Under the pieces are notes generated by a model. That model worked only from the letters and a program-made list of their open reading frames with translations. It had not been told where the DNA came from and ran no database searches. A stretch of DNA of 64,000 nt, taken from NCBI RefSeq assembly GCF_020171845.1, contig NZ_JAIVAM010000003.1:124001-188000 (forward strand). The letters run 5' to 3'. This DNA comes from Cytobacillus kochii (GTDB lineage: Bacteria; Bacillota; Bacilli; Bacillales; Cytobacillaceae). This document shows, one piece after another, positions 41,337 through 50,693 of this stretch. Numbering within the stretch: position 1 is the first letter of the stretch; every line of letters begins with the position of its first letter. Made by a program: the position numbers and the translations under genes.

Positions 41337-43982
41337 ATGGAAGAGAATAATATCACGATGCCAACAAAATATGACCCTCAGTCTATTGAACAAGGTCGTT
41401 ATGATTGGTGGTTAAAAGGAAAATATTTTGAGGCAAAAGATGATCCGGAGAAAAAACCTTATACTATTGTGATACCGCCACCAAATGTAACGGGAAGATT
41501 GCATCTTGGTCATGCATGGGATACAACGCTTCAAGATATTTTGACGAGAATGAAGCGCATGCAAGGCTATGATGTTCTGTGGTTACCTGGTATGGACCAT
41601 GCAGGTATTGCTACTCAAGCAAAGGTTGAGCAAAAACTTCGTGAAGAAGGAAAAAGCCGTTATGATTTAGGTCGAGAAGCCTTTGTAGAAGAAACGTGGA
41701 AATGGACGAATGAATATAAAGGACATATTAGACAACAATGGTCTAAGCTTGGTCTCGGTCTAGATTATAACCGTGAACGCTTTACATTAGATGAAGGGTT
41801 ATCAGATGCTGTACAAGAAGTCTTCGTTGCTTTATATAATAAAGGCTTGATTTATAGAGGCGAGTATATTATTAACTGGGACCCTTCTACTAAAACAGCT
41901 TTATCTGATATAGAAGTTATCCATAAAGATGTGCAAGGTGCGTTCTATCATATGCGCTATCCATTAACAGATGGTAGCGGCCATATTGAAATTGCGACAA
42001 CAAGACCTGAAACGATGTTAGGTGATACAGCGGTTGCCGTTCACCCTAAAGATGAGCGTTATCAACATTTGATCGGTAAAACGGTGAAACTGCCTATAAC
42101 TGGAAGAGAAATTCCGATTGTTGCAGATGATTATGTTGACATGGAATTTGGTTCAGGAGCAGTGAAAATTACACCAGCTCATGACCCGAATGACTTTGAA
42201 ATTGGTAATCGTCATAACTTAACAAGAATTCTAGTAATGAATGAAGACGGGTCAATGAATGAGAATGCTGGCAAATATCAAGGGTTAGATCGTTTTGAAT
42301 GCCGTAAACAAATCGTTAAAGATTTGCAAGAAGAAGGTATTCTTTTTGAAATTGAAGAGCATCTTCATTCTGTGGGTCATTCAGAACGTAGTGGGGCGGT
42401 TGTAGAACCTTATTTATCTACACAATGGTTTGTAAAAATGCAACCACTTGCGGATGCGTCGGTTGATTTGCAAAAGGGTGAAGATAAAGTCAACTTCGTT
42501 CCAGATCGTTTTGAAAATACGTATTTACGCTGGATGGAAAATATTCGTGATTGGTGTATTTCTCGTCAACTATGGTGGGGTCATCGCATCCCAGCTTGGT
42601 ATCATAAGGAAACAGGTGAAGTATATGTAGGAACAGAAGCACCGAGTGATAGTGAGAACTGGAAACAAGATGAAGATGTGCTTGATACATGGTTTTCATC
42701 CGCGTTATGGCCATTCTCCACATTAGGTTGGCCGAATGAAGAAAGTGCTGATTTTAAACGCTATTATCCGACTGATGCGTTAGTAACCGGCTATGATATC
42801 ATTTTCTTCTGGGTATCTAGAATGATTTTCCAAGGTATTGAATTTACTGGTGGTCGTCCATTTAAAGATGTACTTATTCATGGATTGGTTCGCGATGCGG
42901 AAGGTCGTAAGATGAGTAAGTCACTAGGTAATGGCGTTGATCCAATGGATGTAATTGAGAAATACGGTGCAGACTCCTTGCGCTATTTCTTATCAACAGG
43001 AAGCTCACCAGGCCAGGATCTGCGTTTCAGCTTTGAAAAAGTAGAATCTACGTGGAATTTTGCCAATAAAATATGGAACGCTTCTCGATTTGCCTTAATG
43101 AACATGAATGGATTAACTTATGATGAAATTGATTTAACCGGTGAAAAATCGGTTGCAGATAAATGGATTTTAACTCGCTTAAATGAAACAATTGAAACGG
43201 TAACAAGGTTGTCCGATCGTTATGAGTTTGGTGAAGTGGGCAGAATCCTCTATAACTTCATTTGGGATGATTTCTGTGACTGGTATATTGAAATGGCAAA
43301 ACTGCCATTATACGGTGAAGATGAAGCAGCTAAACAGACAACAAGATCTGTTCTCGCTTATGTACTAGACCAAACAATGAGATTATTGCATCCATTCATG
43401 CCGTTTATTACAGAGGAAATCTGGCAAAACCTTCCTCATAAAGGAGAATCGATTACAGTTGCCTCTTGGCCGACTGTGAATGAAGAGCTTTCCGATAAGG
43501 CAGCAGCAGAAGAAATGAAACTGCTTGTAGAAATTATTCGTTCTGTACGTAATATTCGTGCAGAGGTAAACACACCATTGAGTAAGAAGATTGATATGCT
43601 CATCAAAACAAAAGATGAAAAAGTACAGAAGGTTTTAAGTAAAAATGTTGGTTATATTGAACGCTTCTGTAACCCTGAGCAATTAACCATTGCGATTGAT
43701 GCAAAAGCACCTGATAAGGCGATGACAGCGATTGTTACTGGAGCAGAAATTATTCTGCCATTAGCAGGTTTAATTAATATTGATGAAGAAATTGCTCGTT
43801 TACAAAAAGAATGGGATAAGTTAAATAAAGAAGTAGAACGTGTTCAGAAAAAATTAAGCAATGAAGGTTTTATTAAGAAAGCACCTGAAAAAGTGATCGC
43901 TGAAGAAAAAGCGAAAGAACAAGATTATAGCGAAAAACGTTCAGCAGTTGAAGCAAGAATGAACGAATTAAAAGGTGAATAA
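41337..43982 (+). CDS. valS: Valyl-tRNA synthetase
   Basis: An 881-residue class-I aminoacyl-tRNA synthetase. The HIGH motif is in [13 protein letters not shown], the editing domain contains [18 protein letters not shown], and the KMSKS loop is [14 protein letters not shown]. The anticodon-binding helical domain contains [26 protein letters not shown], and a C-terminal Val-arm coiled coil starts near residue 805. AAAGGATGA lies upstream. A hairpin and 72 bases separate it from folC. Confidence 0.98.
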   Translation: MEENNITMPTKYDPQSIEQGRYDWWLKGKYFEAKDDPEKKPYTIVIPPPNVTGRLHLGHAWDTTLQDILTRMKRMQGYDVLWLPGMDHAGIATQAKVEQKLREEGKSRYDLGREAFVEETWKWTNEYKGHIRQQWSKLGLGLDYNRERFTLDEGLSDAVQEVFVALYNKGLIYRGEYIINWDPSTKTALSDIEVIHKDVQGAFYHMRYPLTDGSGHIEIATTRPETMLGDTAVAVHPKDERYQHLIGKTVKLPITGREIPIVADDYVDMEFGSGAVKITPAHDPNDFEIGNRHNLTRILVMNEDGSMNENAGKYQGLDRFECRKQIVKDLQEEGILFEIEEHLHSVGHSERSGAVVEPYLSTQWFVKMQPLADASVDLQKGEDKVNFVPDRFENTYLRWMENIRDWCISRQLWWGHRIPAWYHKETGEVYVGTEAPSDSENWKQDEDVLDTWFSSALWPFSTLGWPNEESADFKRYYPTDALVTGYDIIFFWVSRMIFQGIEFTGGRPFKDVLIHGLVRDAEGRKMSKSLGNGVDPMDVIEKYGADSLRYFLSTGSSPGQDLRFSFEKVESTWNFANKIWNASRFALMNMNGLTYDEIDLTGEKSVADKWILTRLNETIETVTRLSDRYEFGEVGRILYNFIWDDFCDWYIEMAKLPLYGEDEAAKQTTRSVLAYVLDQTMRLLHPFMPFITEEIWQNLPHKGESITVASWPTVNEELSDKAAAEEMKLLVEIIRSVRNIRAEVNTPLSKKIDMLIKTKDEKVQKVLSKNVGYIERFCNPEQLTIAIDAKAPDKAMTAIVTGAEIILPLAGLINIDEEIARLQKEWDKLNKEVERVQKKLSNEGFIKKAPEKVIAEEKAKEQDYSEKRSAVEARMNELKGE

Positions 43983-43993
43983 GGTATAATAGG

Positions 43994-44019
43994 AGAGGAG
44001 GCGAAATATCGTCTCCTCT
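43994..44019 (+). other. Intercistronic hairpin between valS and folC
   Basis: AGAGGAG-GCGA pairs with TCGT-CTCCTCT around an AATA loop. There is no strong T-run, so it is probably a read-through or stability element rather than a full terminator. Confidence 0.6.
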
Positions 44020-44054
44020 TATAATGGTTATATTAATAAAGGTGGCAGATAGAA

Positions 44055-45353
44055 ATGTTTACAACATATGAAGAAGCAATTGGTTGGATTCATTCTCGTC
44101 TTCGTCTTGGGATCAAACCAGGATTACAAAGGATGGAATGGATGATGGAAAAGTTGAATCATCCAGAAAGAAGACTGAAGGTTATACATATAGGGGGAAC
44201 GAATGGTAAAGGTTCGACACTAGCTTATATCCACTCAATCCTTGAAGCAGAAGGGATTATGGTAGGTACATTTACTTCTCCATATATAGAGCAATTCAAT
44301 GAACGGATTACATTAGGCGGCAAGCCGATTTCTGATAAAGATATTGTCCAGCTAGTGAATGATATTTATCCACTTGCAGTAGAGCTCGAAGGATCAGAAC
44401 TAGGAGAGCCATCTGAATTTGAAATTATAACAACAATGGCGATTCATTATTTTGCCCATATTGAACCGGTTGATATTGCTTTGTTTGAAGTAGGATTAGG
44501 TGGCAGACTAGATTCAACAAATGTCCTTCATCCCCTATTATCTATCATTACAAATATCGGTCTTGATCACACAGCGATATTAGGTGATACGATTGAGAAG
44601 ATTGCCTCTGAAAAAGCTGGGATTATAAAGCCTGGAACACCAATTATTACTGGTGTTAAGCAAGATGAGGCAGTGGCTGTTATCGAAAAGACAGCAAAAG
44701 AAAAACATGCAAAACTTTATCAAGCAAATAAGCAATTCCAAGCGGAGCATATCGTATCGACAGAAGTAGGTGAGTCCTTTTCTTTTCAGAATACATTTAG
44801 TCAAAGAGACTATTTAGAAATATCGATGCCAGGTGTTCATCAAGTAGAAAATGCCAGCTTGGCGTTGATGGCGATTGATTTTCTGAATCAATATTTTTCC
44901 TTTGTGATTTCAGAAGAAAGCATAGGGAGAGGCTTGAAGAAAACGTATTGGCCCGGTCGTTTTGAGCGCGTGGCAACAGGCCCACTAACGATTTTAGACG
45001 GAGCACATAATGAAGAAGGAATGGCTGCTGTTTGTGACGAATTAGAAAAGCGCTATCACGATCGTGATATTTATTTTATTTTTGCAGCATTAAAGGACAA
45101 ACCACTGCAAGGCATGATTCAAAGAATGGAGGATTGTGCGAAAGCGATTACTTTTGTAGGTTTTGATTTCCCTCGTGCGGCAAAAGCTGAGGAACTGTCT
45201 GCAATCAGTCAAAAGAATCATCATTTAGTTACAGCTGATTGGCAAGAAGCAATAAAAGAAACGAAAGAAATGATGCGTGAAAATGATGTTTTAGTGATTA
45301 CAGGTTCCCTATACTTTATTTCTGAAGTAAAGCGTTTTTTCGCTCATCAATAA
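44055..45353 (+). CDS. folC: Folylpolyglutamate synthase / dihydrofolate synthase
   Basis: A 432-residue Mur-ligase-family enzyme adding glutamate to folates. The P-loop is GGTNGKGST near residue 47. Other landmarks: FTSPYIEQFNERI, the metal/ligase segment FEVGLGGRLDSTN, and DGAHNEEGM in the C-terminal domain. AAGGTGG precedes the ATG. It follows valS as in B. subtilis. It ends before a bidirectional terminator facing the convergent pilin gene. Confidence 0.97.
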   Translation: MFTTYEEAIGWIHSRLRLGIKPGLQRMEWMMEKLNHPERRLKVIHIGGTNGKGSTLAYIHSILEAEGIMVGTFTSPYIEQFNERITLGGKPISDKDIVQLVNDIYPLAVELEGSELGEPSEFEIITTMAIHYFAHIEPVDIALFEVGLGGRLDSTNVLHPLLSIITNIGLDHTAILGDTIEKIASEKAGIIKPGTPIITGVKQDEAVAVIEKTAKEKHAKLYQANKQFQAEHIVSTEVGESFSFQNTFSQRDYLEISMPGVHQVENASLALMAIDFLNQYFSFVISEESIGRGLKKTYWPGRFERVATGPLTILDGAHNEEGMAAVCDELEKRYHDRDIYFIFAALKDKPLQGMIQRMEDCAKAITFVGFDFPRAAKAEELSAISQKNHHLVTADWQEAIKETKEMMRENDVLVITGSLYFISEVKRFFAHQ

Positions 45354-45390
45354 TGATTGGTTACGATGGATATTGCTCGTAGCCGTATAA

Positions 45391-45432
45391 GTAAAGGGCG
45401 TCAAATAGCTTTTAGAATCGCCCTTTACTTTT
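45391..45432. terminator. Bidirectional terminator between folC and the divergent pilin gene
   Basis: GTAAAGGGCG/CGCCCTTTAC, a 10-bp perfect stem with an 18-base loop, with T's on the plus-strand side. Confidence 0.85.
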
Positions 45433-45468
45433 TAGTTGACCAACATGAATAGAGCATCATTATGTGTC

Positions 45469-47016
45469 TTATTCAAGAGGGAAATCCTTTTCTTGAGCAA
45501 AAAAATCACTAATCGGGATATAGTTCACTGTTGTTCCCCCACTCATAAGGTAAACGCCATTTTTAGCAATGATACTACCATTAAATTCTCCTCCATAAAA
45601 GGTTACACTTCCATATGGAGCAAATACGACTCCGCTAAATCGTTCAATCCATTGACTTTGTGAACCGATATATACATCACCGGTAGCAATAATTACTGCT
45701 TTTGAAAAGGAGTTTATATAACGGTATTTTTCGTCAAGATATGGAGAAATGGTAATATCTCCTCCAAATAATTTCATATTTTCACTTTTTACTGAGGAAC
45801 CATAGCCATTTGCTTCATACCATCCTGCTGGTTTGGTTTTAAGAAGAGGGTAAGAAGGGATGCTACAACTCGTTAACTTTTCTAAAGATGTTCCTTTTTG
45901 ATAAGCGGATAAATTTATATTATTCGGATGATACAATTCTCCAACATATGTTGCTAAAGCGGAAGGAGAAAAGGATGGAGTCCAATCAACCGTCAAGTCT
46001 TGATGAGAAAAAAGCGCCTTCTCAAAGTAAGCATCTTTGATGTAAGTGTCACCACCAATATGTACGATATCTTTATATGTTCCTCCAGGTAACACTGCAT
46101 CCTTCATTATGGTTAGAGGTTGATAAAAAGTCGTATCCTTAATATTGGCCCTTCCATTCACAACGGTATGACCATATATAGAACGTCCACCTGTGGCTGA
46201 AAAGTCGCCGTTAATACAAACTTGCCCTGGCTTTGAGGCTGATCCTAATCCTGCACTACCTCCTTGTAAATTTACATCTCCATCTATAAATAGATTAGAA
46301 ACACTACTTAAGGCCCCGCCATTAATGTGGGTAGTTTTTAATGAATCCCCAATATATATGGTTGCATCGCTACCATTGATTCGGTTACCATGAAAGGCAA
46401 ATGAGGAACCATGGATAAATAGTTGACTTTCAATCATACATTGATAGAAGCTGTCAGAGCAAGTAGAATTTTCTCCTTCATTAGGGTCCTCGCCATTATC
46501 ATCGCCCCCTCCTCCGTCGCCGGGATTCCCCTCGTTTCCAGAATCGTCCTCTTTATCTCCTAACAGCAGTTTGTTTATTTTAGTATGAACACTGAAAGTA
46601 TCTTCTCCGCCTGCAAGAGTGAATTGAACATCAATTACATCACTAGAAATGAGGCAATCCTCAAGAGGTTTCACATCATCTTCATGATAACTACAATAAG
46701 GATCTGCTCTGCTTTGATTATCAGGTTTAATCGAGATGTCTTTGAAGTGAATATCATTTCTTAATAGTAAAGAAGGTAGCGATAAAGAATATTGTGGCGT
46801 TGTTGCATATTTTACTTGATGTAAGTCTCTTAAATAAGCCATAATGAGGTTAGATTCTTGCCTTAAATTGACAGAAGTAAAAGTCTTACTTTTTGTTTTC
46901 TCTATTGAAATAAAAGTACCATAAATCACAGAACTAATAATTGAAAGGATAGCAATGGTCGCTAGTACTTCAATTAATGTCATACCTATGTTATTTTTAT
47001 AGTTATATTTACCCAT
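45469..47016 (-). CDS. Prepilin with large beta-solenoid C-terminal domain (candidate pilus-tip adhesin)
   Basis: A 515-residue protein. The leader NNIG is cleaved before MTLIEVLATIAILSII (Glu at +5), a canonical type IV prepilin start. A pilin-like head reaches about residue 150. A Gly/Asp/Glu/Asn linker (about 153-185) follows. The rest has repeated short strands rich in IxGD, VxGxA and GGT (SNLFIDGDVNLQGG, TYIKDAYFEKALF, AVIIATGDVYIGS), which suggests a beta-solenoid like bactofilins or the C-terminal domains of some PilX-type proteins. Six Cys (108, 121, 186, 193, 267, 384). AAAGGGGG precedes the ATG on this strand. It faces away from the pilus operon, 60 bases apart. Confidence 0.85.
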   Translation of the reverse strand: MGKYNYKNNIGMTLIEVLATIAILSIISSVIYGTFISIEKTKSKTFTSVNLRQESNLIMAYLRDLHQVKYATTPQYSLSLPSLLLRNDIHFKDISIKPDNQSRADPYCSYHEDDVKPLEDCLISSDVIDVQFTLAGGEDTFSVHTKINKLLLGDKEDDSGNEGNPGDGGGGDDNGEDPNEGENSTCSDSFYQCMIESQLFIHGSSFAFHGNRINGSDATIYIGDSLKTTHINGGALSSVSNLFIDGDVNLQGGSAGLGSASKPGQVCINGDFSATGGRSIYGHTVVNGRANIKDTTFYQPLTIMKDAVLPGGTYKDIVHIGGDTYIKDAYFEKALFSHQDLTVDWTPSFSPSALATYVGELYHPNNINLSAYQKGTSLEKLTSCSIPSYPLLKTKPAGWYEANGYGSSVKSENMKLFGGDITISPYLDEKYRYINSFSKAVIIATGDVYIGSQSQWIERFSGVVFAPYGSVTFYGGEFNGSIIAKNGVYLMSGGTTVNYIPISDFFAQEKDFPLE

Positions 47017-47018
47017 TT

Positions 47019-47038
47019 CTTTATACCCCCTTTATACC
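47019..47038. repeat. 9-bp direct repeat in the divergent pilin intergenic region
   Basis: CTTTATACC occurs at 47019-47027 and 47030-47038 with an 11-base period, about one helix turn, inside the 60-base gap between the divergent pilin genes. Possible regulator site; it also overlaps the leader of the minus-strand gene. Confidence 0.55.
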
Positions 47039-47076
47039 TTTATTTTACATAATAATTATTTGGAGGTGAATGAGAA

Positions 47077-47442
47077 ATTTTTAAACTATTAAAAAAACAA
47101 AAGGGGTTAACGCTAATTGAAGTCATTGTTTCTCTTTCGTTAATTACAATTGTACTTACTGTGTTTATTTCTGTCTTTATCAATGCAAACGGACAAATAA
47201 CAAGAACGGAGGCTGATTTTACTGCAATACAACTAGCAGAGAAAGCATTAATAGAGGGAACGTGCGGTCAAGAAACTGTTGATATAAACGAACAAGAATA
47301 TGTGATTAAAGTGATTCAAAAGATGGTGGAAGAAAAAGCTATTTTGAAGGTTACTGTCTCTACTGGAAAGGAAGGAGATGAGCCTTTAGAGGAACTCTAT
47401 GGTATATCACAACTTGAAGGTGAGGGTTCAAGGTGCGAGTAA
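47077..47442 (+). CDS. Type IV minor prepilin, apparent ATT start
   Basis: 121 residues. The N-terminus reads FKLLKKQKG followed by LTLIEVIVSLSLITIVLTVF, a complete prepilin leader with Gly at -1 and Glu at +5. The frame has no ATG, GTG or TTG before this conserved part. ATT 47077 lies 7 bases after GGAGGTGA (47062-47069), ideal spacing. The only upstream ATG (47070) is in another frame and hits a stop after four codons; removing one T from the T5 tract at 47078-47082 would fuse it to the pilin frame. GTG 47161 would lose the leader. First gene of the rightward pilus operon, overlapping the next gene by 10 bases. Confidence 0.8.
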   Translation: MFKLLKKQKGLTLIEVIVSLSLITIVLTVFISVFINANGQITRTEADFTAIQLAEKALIEGTCGQETVDINEQEYVIKVIQKMVEEKAILKVTVSTGKEGDEPLEELYGISQLEGEGSRCE

Positions 47443-47825
47443 AGGAAAATGGCGAAAAGGGGTATGCACTTGTTACTGTTCTCTTGATTATATTGTTGCT
47501 ATTTATTATCATCCCACCGCTTTTGTTAGGTGTCCTTCAATCAACCAAACAAATCACTCAAAGTCAATTTGATATCCAACATCATCGTTTGATTGAAGTA
47601 GGAGTAACCCTATTTTCTACCCAAGAAGGGAACAAGGCGATCGCGCTATCTGACCATCACTGTGTGGTTTTCGCTACAGATACATCTTGGGTTGAGATAG
47701 GAGATGAGACGAGTGCTTGTACCTGTGACAATGCATTGGATATAGAAGGGTTAGGTATCATCCCTATTTATAAAAATAAGTGCGGAGCTGCAATGGCGTT
47801 CGTACATGAAGGTGAAGAAAAATGA
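47433..47825 (+). CDS. ComGG/GspK-like minor pilin without Glu+5
   Basis: 130 residues. The leader MRVKENGEKG is followed by YALVTVLLIILLLFIII, a prepilin-type hydrophobic helix in which residue +5 is Thr, not Glu. Loss of Glu+5 is characteristic of GspK and ComGG, which sit at the tip complex of related filaments. The C-terminal part has four Cys (HHCVV, SACTCDN, KNKCGA). GTG 47433 overlaps the previous gene and follows AAGGTGAGG. It overlaps the next gene by four bases. Processing and tip location are inferred. Confidence 0.75.
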   Translation: MRVKENGEKGYALVTVLLIILLLFIIIPPLLLGVLQSTKQITQSQFDIQHHRLIEVGVTLFSTQEGNKAIALSDHHCVVFATDTSWVEIGDETSACTCDNALDIEGLGIIPIYKNKCGAAMAFVHEGEEK

Positions 47826-48991
47826 AAGCAAGAATAATTCTAACAAGTATTGTACTAATTCTTTTGCTCATCATCGTTTGGCAGTATGTTGCTCATGCCA
47901 CTCCTCCTTCTATTCATTCAAGTAAAACGAAAGTGGCAGATGTGGTCATTAAAGGTTTAAGTGAAGGAGAAATAAAAAGTAAGTTACTGCAAAAAGTTGA
48001 ACAATGGCGAAATAAAGCACAAATAAAGGTTACCTATCTAGATGAAGAATGGATACTTGACCCGCAATTATTTCGCTTTAACGTGGAGGGTACTGTTAAA
48101 GAAATAACAGAAGGAACAAATCATCCACTTTTTGTTGAATATGATAAGCAATTGTTTTATGAGCGTGTAGAAGAATTATTTTCACAATTGACGTTGAATG
48201 AAGAAGAGATGAATAAAATCTATGAGGACATGGTAGATAAAGTTAGTAGATTAGAAACATCCTTTAATGTGCAAATAGAGGAGTACTTACTAGTAACACT
48301 GGTACAAGAACCACTCGCTCAAGTTGTACTACAAGTAGATGATGATTGGAGTGGCTATGCCCAATCCGTTGCTATCGATAAACGTTCCCTTTTCTCTGTG
48401 TTAGATCAATTCGGTGAGGAAAATGATCTACCTATAATAGCAACAGGCATTTATCAACTTATTTTACATACGAATTTTTCCATTGAAGAAAGATACATTC
48501 AAAATAAGCTTCCAAGCTTTACTGAGGCAGGATATGAAGCTTACGTGGACAAGAAAAGACAACATGATTTCAAATTCTACAACCCTCATACTGTCAATTA
48601 TACAATCAAAATAGAAGAGAGCAGGGGGAGGATGTATTTTACTTTATTGGGGCCACCATTTATTTATGATTATGAGGCTGTAATAAAAGAGACGGAGCAA
48701 ATTGAGCCACTGACAAAGGTATATAACCAAGAAGGGTTAGAAGACGGTGCGAAAATCATTGAAGAAGGTGCCATGGGTATACGGGTTGTCATTGAGCGCC
48801 AAAAGCGAAAAGGTATGTTCATAGAGACATTTGCTAGATTGAAAGATTATTATCCCCCCATATCTACAATTGAATGGAGAGGTGACGGTAGGGAAGAAGA
48901 AGAGAACAAAGAAGTAACAAAGGATTCAAATGAAGAAAGTGAACCGCGTGATGATTTATGGGGGATAGAGGGCGAAAAAATGGAGAAATAA
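47822..48991 (+). CDS. VanW/YoaR-like membrane-anchored protein in the pilus operon
   Basis: 389 residues. One N-terminal membrane segment (IILTSIVLILLLIIVWQYVA) anchors an extracytoplasmic part. Residues about 188-278 resemble a degenerate VanW domain: a SLFSVLDQFG segment, IYQLILHTNFSIEERY, and DFKFYNPHTVNYTIKIE. Residues about 283-355 resemble the G5-like module that follows VanW in YoaR-type proteins (GYRV-like GIRVVIERQ, then YYPPISTIEWRG). The conserved GGGxCQ motif of typical VanW is not present. The C-terminus is acidic. ATGA overlap with the preceding minor pilin gene. A role in passing the filament through peptidoglycan is a guess. Confidence 0.7.
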   Translation: MKARIILTSIVLILLLIIVWQYVAHATPPSIHSSKTKVADVVIKGLSEGEIKSKLLQKVEQWRNKAQIKVTYLDEEWILDPQLFRFNVEGTVKEITEGTNHPLFVEYDKQLFYERVEELFSQLTLNEEEMNKIYEDMVDKVSRLETSFNVQIEEYLLVTLVQEPLAQVVLQVDDDWSGYAQSVAIDKRSLFSVLDQFGEENDLPIIATGIYQLILHTNFSIEERYIQNKLPSFTEAGYEAYVDKKRQHDFKFYNPHTVNYTIKIEESRGRMYFTLLGPPFIYDYEAVIKETEQIEPLTKVYNQEGLEDGAKIIEEGAMGIRVVIERQKRKGMFIETFARLKDYYPPISTIEWRGDGREEEENKEVTKDSNEESEPRDDLWGIEGEKMEK

Positions 48992-49004
48992 AGGAGGAAA
49001 TCTC

Positions 49005-50693
49005 TTGCGCAAAAAATTAGGCGAATTATTAATAGATGCTGGTGTCATCACCCATGAAGCATTAGAGAAGGTATTACGGGAAAAGAACAAGAGTCAAAAG
49101 CTTGGGGATGCCTTACTACAAAGCGAATTAATAACGGAGAAACAACTCATTCAAGCGCTCGAGTGGCAATTGGGCATTCCTCATGTGGACTTAACGGCTT
49201 ATCCAATCAATCCCTCTATTTTGCAACTTATCTCAATGGAAGTGTCGAAGAGAAATCTTGTCATTCCTTTAAAGCTTGAGGGTGACCATCTCCTCGTGGC
49301 GATGGCGGACCCTCTAGATTACTATACAATTGATGATCTTCGTTTAACAACAGGGTATAAGATTCATCCGGCCATTGCTGCTAAAGATGATATTGTTCGT
49401 ACGATCCATCGCTATTATCGAGATGAACCTAAAGAAGAAGTGGCAGCTGGGAGTGAAAGGAAAGGAAAGCAAAGAAGTAGAAGGAATGCACCGATTATCC
49501 AGTTAATAGATCAATTATTAAGTAGTGCCATTGCCATGAAGGCTAGTGATATTCATATAGATGCACAAGAAAACAGTGTTGTTATTCGCTTTCGCGTTGA
49601 TGGGTTATTACATCGAGAGCGGGAATTACCGAAATCTATCCAAAATGAACTATTTTCAAGAATTAAAATTATGGCAGAGTTGGATACAACCGAGCAAAGG
49701 ATAGCACAAGACGGACGTGTCAAAATACCAATTGATTATCGCACGGTCGATATAAGGGTGTCTCTTATTCCGACGGTTCATGGGGAAAAAGCGGTATTAA
49801 GAATATTAGATCGGCAGGAGCGGCTTATGCAGTTCGAACATCTTGGCTTTCAAAAAGAACATTTAATGCAAATAAGGCAGATGATTCAGCAACCAGCAGG
49901 TATCGTTCTAATTACAGGACCAACTGGTGCTGGAAAAACATCCACCTTATATGCCGCCTTACATGAAATGAATAAAGAAGAAGTCAATATCATTACGATC
50001 GAAGACCCTGTTGAACAAATTCTAAAAGGAATCAATCAGCTACAAGTTCATAAGCAAGTGGGGATGACCTTTGCTAGTGGATTGAGATCTATATTAAGGC
50101 AAGACCCAAATATCATCATGATCGGTGAAATAAGAGATCAAGAAACAGCCCAAGTCGCTATAAGGGCAGCTTTAACAGGGCATCTCGTTTTAAGTACTCT
50201 CCATACAAATGATAGTGTGTCAACGGTGATGAGGTTAATCGATATGGGAATTGAACCTTTTCTTGTGAGCTCAGCATTAAATGGTGTGGTTGCTCAAAGA
50301 TTGGTACGCAAAGTCTGTCTTGAATGTAAGGAAACCGTTACACCGACTTCGTATGAACAAACGGTATTTGCTAACAAAGGAATTGAACTCGAAAACTTAC
50401 AAAGAGGGAGAGGTTGCAGTCATTGCCAGATGACAGGGTATAAAGGGAGAATCGCTTTACATGAAGTTTTTACATTAAACGACGCTTTGCGAAAAATCAT
50501 TACTACTGATCATGATACTACTACATTAAAAATCGCAGCGAAGAAAGCTGGGATGAGAAGCTTATTAGAAGACGGATTGCATAAAATCTCTCAAGGGCTG
50601 ACCACTTTAGAGGAAGTGTTAAAGGTAACGATGTTAGAGGAAGGGGGGAGTTTAGGGAATGAAAATGATAGATTTGTTAACGAGCGCGTATAA
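49005..50693 (+). CDS. pilB: Type IV pilus extension ATPase PilB
   Basis: 562 residues. An N-terminal GspE/MshEN domain (KLGELLIDAGVITHEALEKV; KLGDALLQSELI) is followed by the secretion-ATPase core: Walker A GPTGAGKT (305-312), Asp box near IITIEDPVE, Walker B IIMIGEIRD, His box TGHLVLSTLHTND. The zinc site has Cys437, 440, 470 and 473. It powers pilin assembly at the cytoplasmic face with PilC. TTG 49005 is 7 bases after AAGGAGG. The frame overlaps pilT by 35 bases. Confidence 0.96.
   Translation: MRKKLGELLIDAGVITHEALEKVLREKNKSQKLGDALLQSELITEKQLIQALEWQLGIPHVDLTAYPINPSILQLISMEVSKRNLVIPLKLEGDHLLVAMADPLDYYTIDDLRLTTGYKIHPAIAAKDDIVRTIHRYYRDEPKEEVAAGSERKGKQRSRRNAPIIQLIDQLLSSAIAMKASDIHIDAQENSVVIRFRVDGLLHRERELPKSIQNELFSRIKIMAELDTTEQRIAQDGRVKIPIDYRTVDIRVSLIPTVHGEKAVLRILDRQERLMQFEHLGFQKEHLMQIRQMIQQPAGIVLITGPTGAGKTSTLYAALHEMNKEEVNIITIEDPVEQILKGINQLQVHKQVGMTFASGLRSILRQDPNIIMIGEIRDQETAQVAIRAALTGHLVLSTLHTNDSVSTVMRLIDMGIEPFLVSSALNGVVAQRLVRKVCLECKETVTPTSYEQTVFANKGIELENLQRGRGCSHCQMTGYKGRIALHEVFTLNDALRKIITTDHDTTTLKIAAKKAGMRSLLEDGLHKISQGLTTLEEVLKVTMLEEGGSLGNENDRFVNERV

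Noticed and set aside
45436..45663. Plus-strand open frame antisense to the end of the solenoid prepilin gene
   Set aside because: Shadow frame; the minus-strand protein has a clear prepilin start and repeat structure.
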